Shown here piece after piece: positions 60,929-64,000 of a stretch of DNA of 64,000 bases (the first letter of the stretch is position 1; each line of letters opens with the position of its first letter). This DNA is from an uncultured Lachnospiraceae bacterium (GTDB lineage: Bacteria > Bacillota > Clostridia > Lachnospirales > Lachnospiraceae). Both the position numbers and the translations under genes were made by a program. Location: contig CAMUYQ010000001.1 in assembly GCA_947165025.1 (NCBI GenBank), forward strand, positions 62,001 through 126,000. Direction: 5' to 3'. The notes under the pieces were generated by a model. It did not search any database, was not told where the DNA came from, and saw only the letters and a program-made list of their open reading frames with translations.

Positions 60929-61554
60929 TGGATAATATAAATATATCGCAGGCGGTCATCAAAAGGCTTCCGCGCTACTACAGATATCTGGGTGAACTTG
61001 CCGATGAAGGTGTGGACAGGATCAGTTCGCGCGAACTGAGCGAGCTCATGCATGTCACGGCTTCGCAGATCAGGCAGGATCTTAATCATTTCGGCGGATT
61101 CGGGCAGCAGGGATACGGCTACAACGTAGTGAATCTCTATGAAGAGATCGGAAAGATACTCGGCCTTGATAAAAATCATAAGCTCGTCGTTATAGGTGCC
61201 GGACATCTCGGACAGGCACTCTCAAACTATGTGAACTTTGAAAGACGCGGCTTTCATATCCTCGGGATCTTTGATAAGAATCCTGAACTGGTCGGGATGA
61301 AGATCAGGGGAGTTGCGGTAAGCCCCATGGAGGAACTTGAGGACTTCATAAAGAGCCGCGAGATAGATATCGCAGTGCTTACGATCCCGAAAACAAGCGC
61401 GCTTGCTGTTGCCGAAACGCTTGTAAAATATAACATCAAGGCGATCTGGAACTTCGCCCACGTTGATCTTCCGGTTCCCGATGATGTCATAGTTGAGAAC
61501 GTCCACCTGTCGGAAAGCCTGATGAGGCTGTCATATAATCTATCAAGGAGATAA
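60928..61554 (+). CDS. rex: Redox-sensing transcriptional repressor Rex
   Basis: DNA-binding repressor that releases its operators when the NADH/NAD ratio rises, controlling fermentation and redox genes. 208 residues. The winged-helix N-terminal domain reads RISSRELSELMHVTASQIRQ near residue 31, with LNHFGGFGQQGYGYNV as the family signature. The Rossmann motif VVIGAGHLGQALSNY near 88 binds NADH. The ATG overlaps the icd stop, so the sensor and an NADP-linked enzyme are made from one message. No clear Rex operator (TTGTGAA-N4-TTCACAA type) was found in this window. Confidence 0.95.
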   Translation: MDNINISQAVIKRLPRYYRYLGELADEGVDRISSRELSELMHVTASQIRQDLNHFGGFGQQGYGYNVVNLYEEIGKILGLDKNHKLVVIGAGHLGQALSNYVNFERRGFHILGIFDKNPELVGMKIRGVAVSPMEELEDFIKSREIDIAVLTIPKTSALAVAETLVKYNIKAIWNFAHVDLPVPDDVIVENVHLSESLMRLSYNLSRR

Positions 61555-61559
61555 GGCAT

Positions 61560-62237
61560 ATGTCTGCTGATAGGGAAAAATTCAACAATGCCATAGGTAC
61601 TGTCAAGATCCCCATTCTTATACTCGATAACAAATGGCACAGGATCTTCGGTAAGATGAATCCTACCGATGAGATCAAGGAACTCGAGAAGGAACTGTCC
61701 GAACTCCTCAAGCGCCAGGGAAAGCTTGTCAATGAGAATAAGGATCTGAAGAAGATCAAGAGCAATCTGATGAGTGAGATCGTATCAAACATTGATGGTG
61801 TTGATACGAGAGACAGTGACGAGACTGTTGATAAGAAGCTTAATGACAACAAGCGCCTGATAAATGATGTCAACGAGAAGCTTGATAATAACGAGGAGGA
61901 ACTTAAGGATCTTCCGCGAGAGATAGACGGTGTGAACAAAAAGCTGATGCTTGCCACGATGGATCTGTGTTATGAACGGCTTCAGAGCAACACGGTTGAG
62001 ATCGAGGAGATCGCTGAGTGGGTTAAGGATATAAGGGTCCAGCTCAAAAAGAATCTTGTAAAGAAGCAGGACAAAGAACTGTATAATGCCGAGCTTTACT
62101 CGTATATGCATGACATTTTCGGACCGGTCGTCATGGAACTGTTCGATATGAAGTATGTTCCTACGATTCACAAGGCTCCGGAGCTGAAAACACCCGCTAA
62201 TGAGAAAGAGAATAAGGGAGAAGAGAACAAAGAATAG
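61560..62237 (+). CDS. Coiled-coil protein of unknown function
   Basis: 225 residues, mostly Lys, Glu, Asp, Asn and Leu in a coiled-coil pattern (about residues 40-160, e.g. EIKELEKELSELLKRQGKLV). A short globular N-terminus (FNNAIGTVKIPILILDNKWH) and a C-terminal part with YSYMHDIFGPVVMELFDMKY near 180 may be the functional ends. The last 20 residues are a Lys/Glu tail. No signal peptide. AGGAGATAAG precedes the ATG. It lies five bases after rex, apparently in the same transcript, and yebC follows with its own promoter. Not recognised as a named family. Confidence 0.7.
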   Translation: MSADREKFNNAIGTVKIPILILDNKWHRIFGKMNPTDEIKELEKELSELLKRQGKLVNENKDLKKIKSNLMSEIVSNIDGVDTRDSDETVDKKLNDNKRLINDVNEKLDNNEEELKDLPREIDGVNKKLMLATMDLCYERLQSNTVEIEEIAEWVKDIRVQLKKNLVKKQDKELYNAELYSYMHDIFGPVVMELFDMKYVPTIHKAPELKTPANEKENKGEENKE

Positions 62238-62240
62238 TTT

Positions 62241-62269
62241 TTGACCTTCCCTTATATAAATGTTACAAT
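62241..62269 (+). promoter_or_regulatory. Promoter for yebC
   Basis: TTGACC (62241-62246), 17-base spacer, TACAAT (62264-62269); the expected transcript start is near 62276, about 38 bases before the ATG. Confidence 0.65.
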
Positions 62270-62313
62270 ATCATTTTGGAAAAATACGGTTTTGAAAGGT
62301 AAAAGGAGTTTTT

Positions 62314-63042
62314 ATGTCAGGACATTCGAAATTTGCAAATATTAAACATAAAAAGGAAAAGAACGATGCCGCAAAGGGCAAGATCTTTACGATAATCGGA
62401 CGTGAGATCGCGGTTGCGGTAAAAGAAGGCGGCCCCGACCCTAACAATAACTTCAAGCTTGCCGCTGTCATCGCAAAGGCAAAGGCAAACAACATGCCCA
62501 ACGATACGATCAACAACGGTATTAAGAAGGCTGCAGGCGATACGAACAGCGTAAACTACAAGCAGTTTACTTATGAAGGATATGGCCCCAACGGTATCGC
62601 GATTATTGTTGAGACGCTTACAGACAATGCGAACAGGACTGCTGCCAATGTCAGAAGTGCGTTCACAAAAGGTAACGGATCTATAGGTGCACAGGGCTGT
62701 GTATCGTTTATGTTTGACAGAAAAGGACAGATCATCATCGACAAGGAAGAGTGTGATACTGATCCCGACGAGCTTATGATGATGGCCCTTGATGCCGGAG
62801 CGGATGATTTTAGCGAAGAGGATGACAGCTTCGAGATACTGACAGATCCGGACTCGTGCGAGAGTGTCAGAAAAGCACTTGAGGATGCGGGTATTAAGAT
62901 GGTATCCGCCGAGGTTACGATGATCCCTCAGAACTACGTCAGCGTGACTGATGAAGAGGCACTTAAGAATCTTAACCGTACACTTGATCTTCTTGATGAG
63001 GATGATGATGTACAGGCTGTTTATACTAACCTTGAGGAATAA
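62314..63042 (+). CDS. yebC: YebC/PmpR family protein (TACO1-like)
   Basis: 242-residue cytoplasmic protein. The N-terminal signature SGHSKFANIKHKKEKNDAAK and the EIAVAVKEGGPDPNNNFKLA region are diagnostic. YGPNGIAIIVETLTDNANRT near 90 and GCVSFMFDRKG near 128 complete the three-domain fold. The family has been described as a transcriptional regulator and more recently as a translation factor for proline-rich or stalled ribosomes; the role here is not decided by sequence. AAAGGAG precedes the ATG, and its own promoter is just upstream. Confidence 0.95.
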   Translation: MSGHSKFANIKHKKEKNDAAKGKIFTIIGREIAVAVKEGGPDPNNNFKLAAVIAKAKANNMPNDTINNGIKKAAGDTNSVNYKQFTYEGYGPNGIAIIVETLTDNANRTAANVRSAFTKGNGSIGAQGCVSFMFDRKGQIIIDKEECDTDPDELMMMALDAGADDFSEEDDSFEILTDPDSCESVRKALEDAGIKMVSAEVTMIPQNYVSVTDEEALKNLNRTLDLLDEDDDVQAVYTNLEE

Positions 63043-63050
63043 ACATTCAG

Positions 63051-64000
63051 GTGGAAAAACAAAAAGTTGATCCAATTTTACTGGTCTCCGCCGCTGTTGC
63101 GCTTTTGGTAACGGTTTATGTATTCTACATCACCGTTTTTGAACAGATCATCAGCCAGAATCAGGGATATTTCTATGCAGTGATCTTCGGATTCATCCTG
63201 CTCGTACTGTTCCTTCTGTGCAATCTGTTCACAAAGCTCATTGCTATATCGGTCGGTGAGCAGCGGAGCTCTTACAGAAGATTAATAGTTGCGATCGGTC
63301 TTGTTGTGGTCGCAGCTTTGTTTCTTGTTACGAGAATGCGTTATTCAACGCAGCTTTATCCCGGTGAATCTCCGATATACAGAGGCGCAGTCGCTATGGC
63401 TGACGGTACTTATTCGCAGAGCCGTGACCTTGTTGAAGCCGCAAATGCAAATCCCGGACATTATCTGTATTCTCTTGTCCTGTCGATCCTGTTCAGGATC
63501 GTTGAGCCCGGAAGCAAGCCGTTTCTGTGGACCAATGCGTTCTTTATCATCCTGTGCGGATATCTGACATATAAGATCGTTACAAAGTTTACGAATTCTC
63601 TCTGCGGTCTGTTTGCCGCAGTTCTCTGTGCTTTTATCCCTTCACAGACATTTGCCGTTTATTCGATGACTTCCGAACCGATGGTAGCAGCTATATTCCT
63701 TGGCTCGGTTCTGTCGATGATATCGCTTTATTCGTATAACAAGCATATCCAGGAAGTTGAAGAAGATAAGCGGGAATTTGCCGGAATTCTGTACACAATA
63801 ATAGGAAGTATCCTTGTCGGACTTCTTATATTTGTTGAGCCTTTCATGATAATCCCGATGGCTCTTGTTGTTCTTGTAGGAAGTATTTCACGTAAGGCCA
63901 AGGCACTTAACATGCTGCTCGCGTTTGCGATCGGTATAGTCCTGATGGTTCTTCTGTGCTTTGTCAAGTCAGCGCATATGGACGTTCCGTTCTCGGATGT
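63051..64000 (+). CDS. Polytopic membrane protein, possible GT39-like glycosyltransferase, cut by the right edge
   Basis: Open from a GTG at 63051 to the end of the window (at least 316 residues). The start VEKQKVDPILLVSAAVALLV and at least seven hydrophobic segments are seen. A non-membrane loop with QLYPGESPIYRGAVAMADGT near residue 104, then helices with VYSMTSEPMVAAIFLGS near 202, resemble the membrane mannosyl/dolichyl-phosphate-type glycosyltransferases (GT39/ArnT/PMT-like), but no catalytic DE motif is confirmed in the visible part. It begins eight bases after yebC, behind a weak GAGGA; an alternative start further in cannot be excluded. The C-terminus is missing. Confidence 0.6.
   Translation, partial: MEKQKVDPILLVSAAVALLVTVYVFYITVFEQIISQNQGYFYAVIFGFILLVLFLLCNLFTKLIAISVGEQRSSYRRLIVAIGLVVVAALFLVTRMRYSTQLYPGESPIYRGAVAMADGTYSQSRDLVEAANANPGHYLYSLVLSILFRIVEPGSKPFLWTNAFFIILCGYLTYKIVTKFTNSLCGLFAAVLCAFIPSQTFAVYSMTSEPMVAAIFLGSVLSMISLYSYNKHIQEVEEDKREFAGILYTIIGSILVGLLIFVEPFMIIPMALVVLVGSISRKAKALNMLLAFAIGIVLMVLLCFVKSAHMDVPFSD

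Overview
The window reads as a chromosomal segment of an anaerobic, Gram-positive, low-to-mid-GC Firmicute, most likely a member of the Lachnospiraceae (Clostridia). The basis is family-level recognition: an NfnAB-type transhydrogenase, Rex, a class B sortase, BspA-type leucine-rich-repeat surface proteins, formate-THF ligase, lipoproteins with Gram-positive lipoboxes, a serC-serA-DUF1015 cluster, and frequent TTG/GTG starts behind strong ribosome sites. No rRNA, tRNA, CRISPR array or intact transposon was seen.

Layout. (1) 1-2453, minus strand: polyamine-type ABC transporter potA-potB-potC, with potC cut by the left edge. (2) 2708-9729, plus: a lactonase-like propeller protein, a VanY-type carboxypeptidase, tgt, a membrane-anchored FecR-domain protein, an MscS channel fused to a kinase-ATPase-like domain, and yajC. 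(3) 9807-15453: amino-acid genes ilvD-ilvB and serC-serA. (4) 15582-19531: a small minus-strand gene, DUF1015 and glgB. (5) 19603-42384: a tightly packed run of 17 same-strand housekeeping genes behind a near-consensus promoter: uppP, ftsK, one-carbon genes (fhs, folD, fau), a zinc-ribbon membrane protein, nfnAB, pyrimidine phosphorylase, phoH-ybeY, a flippase, two flavoproteins, proB, miaB and leuS. (6) 42511-46404: a lipoprotein and a sugar-type ABC importer (binding protein plus two permeases, no ATPase). (7) 46520-48402: a degenerate-receiver protein and a class B sortase. (8) about 48587-55430: AT-rich accessory DNA with a small-ORF/zeta-toxin-like pair, a PD-(D/E)XK-like nuclease and most of a 1,876-residue surface protein. 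(9) 55430-59697: the host-like tail of that surface protein and a second LRR surface protein. (10) 59717-64000: icd, rex, a coiled-coil protein, yebC and a truncated membrane protein.

How the genes fit together. Serine synthesis (serC, serA) and the folate genes (fhs, folD, fau) supply one-carbon units. NfnAB and Rex concern NAD(P)H balance, and icd makes NADPH. The surface region pairs a class B sortase with a large LRR protein ending in a PKT-type sorting signal.

The most unusual items are: the MscS channel with a C-terminal GHKL-like domain, which together with the FecR protein lies between tgt and yajC; an apparent insertion or recombination junction where ten codons resembling the start of ruvA survive behind a promoter; a terminator-promoter cassette that occurs on both sides of the sortase operon; and the composition break inside the giant LRR gene, suggesting a chimera. 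Base-composition statements are by eye. All family assignments come from motif recognition without a database search.
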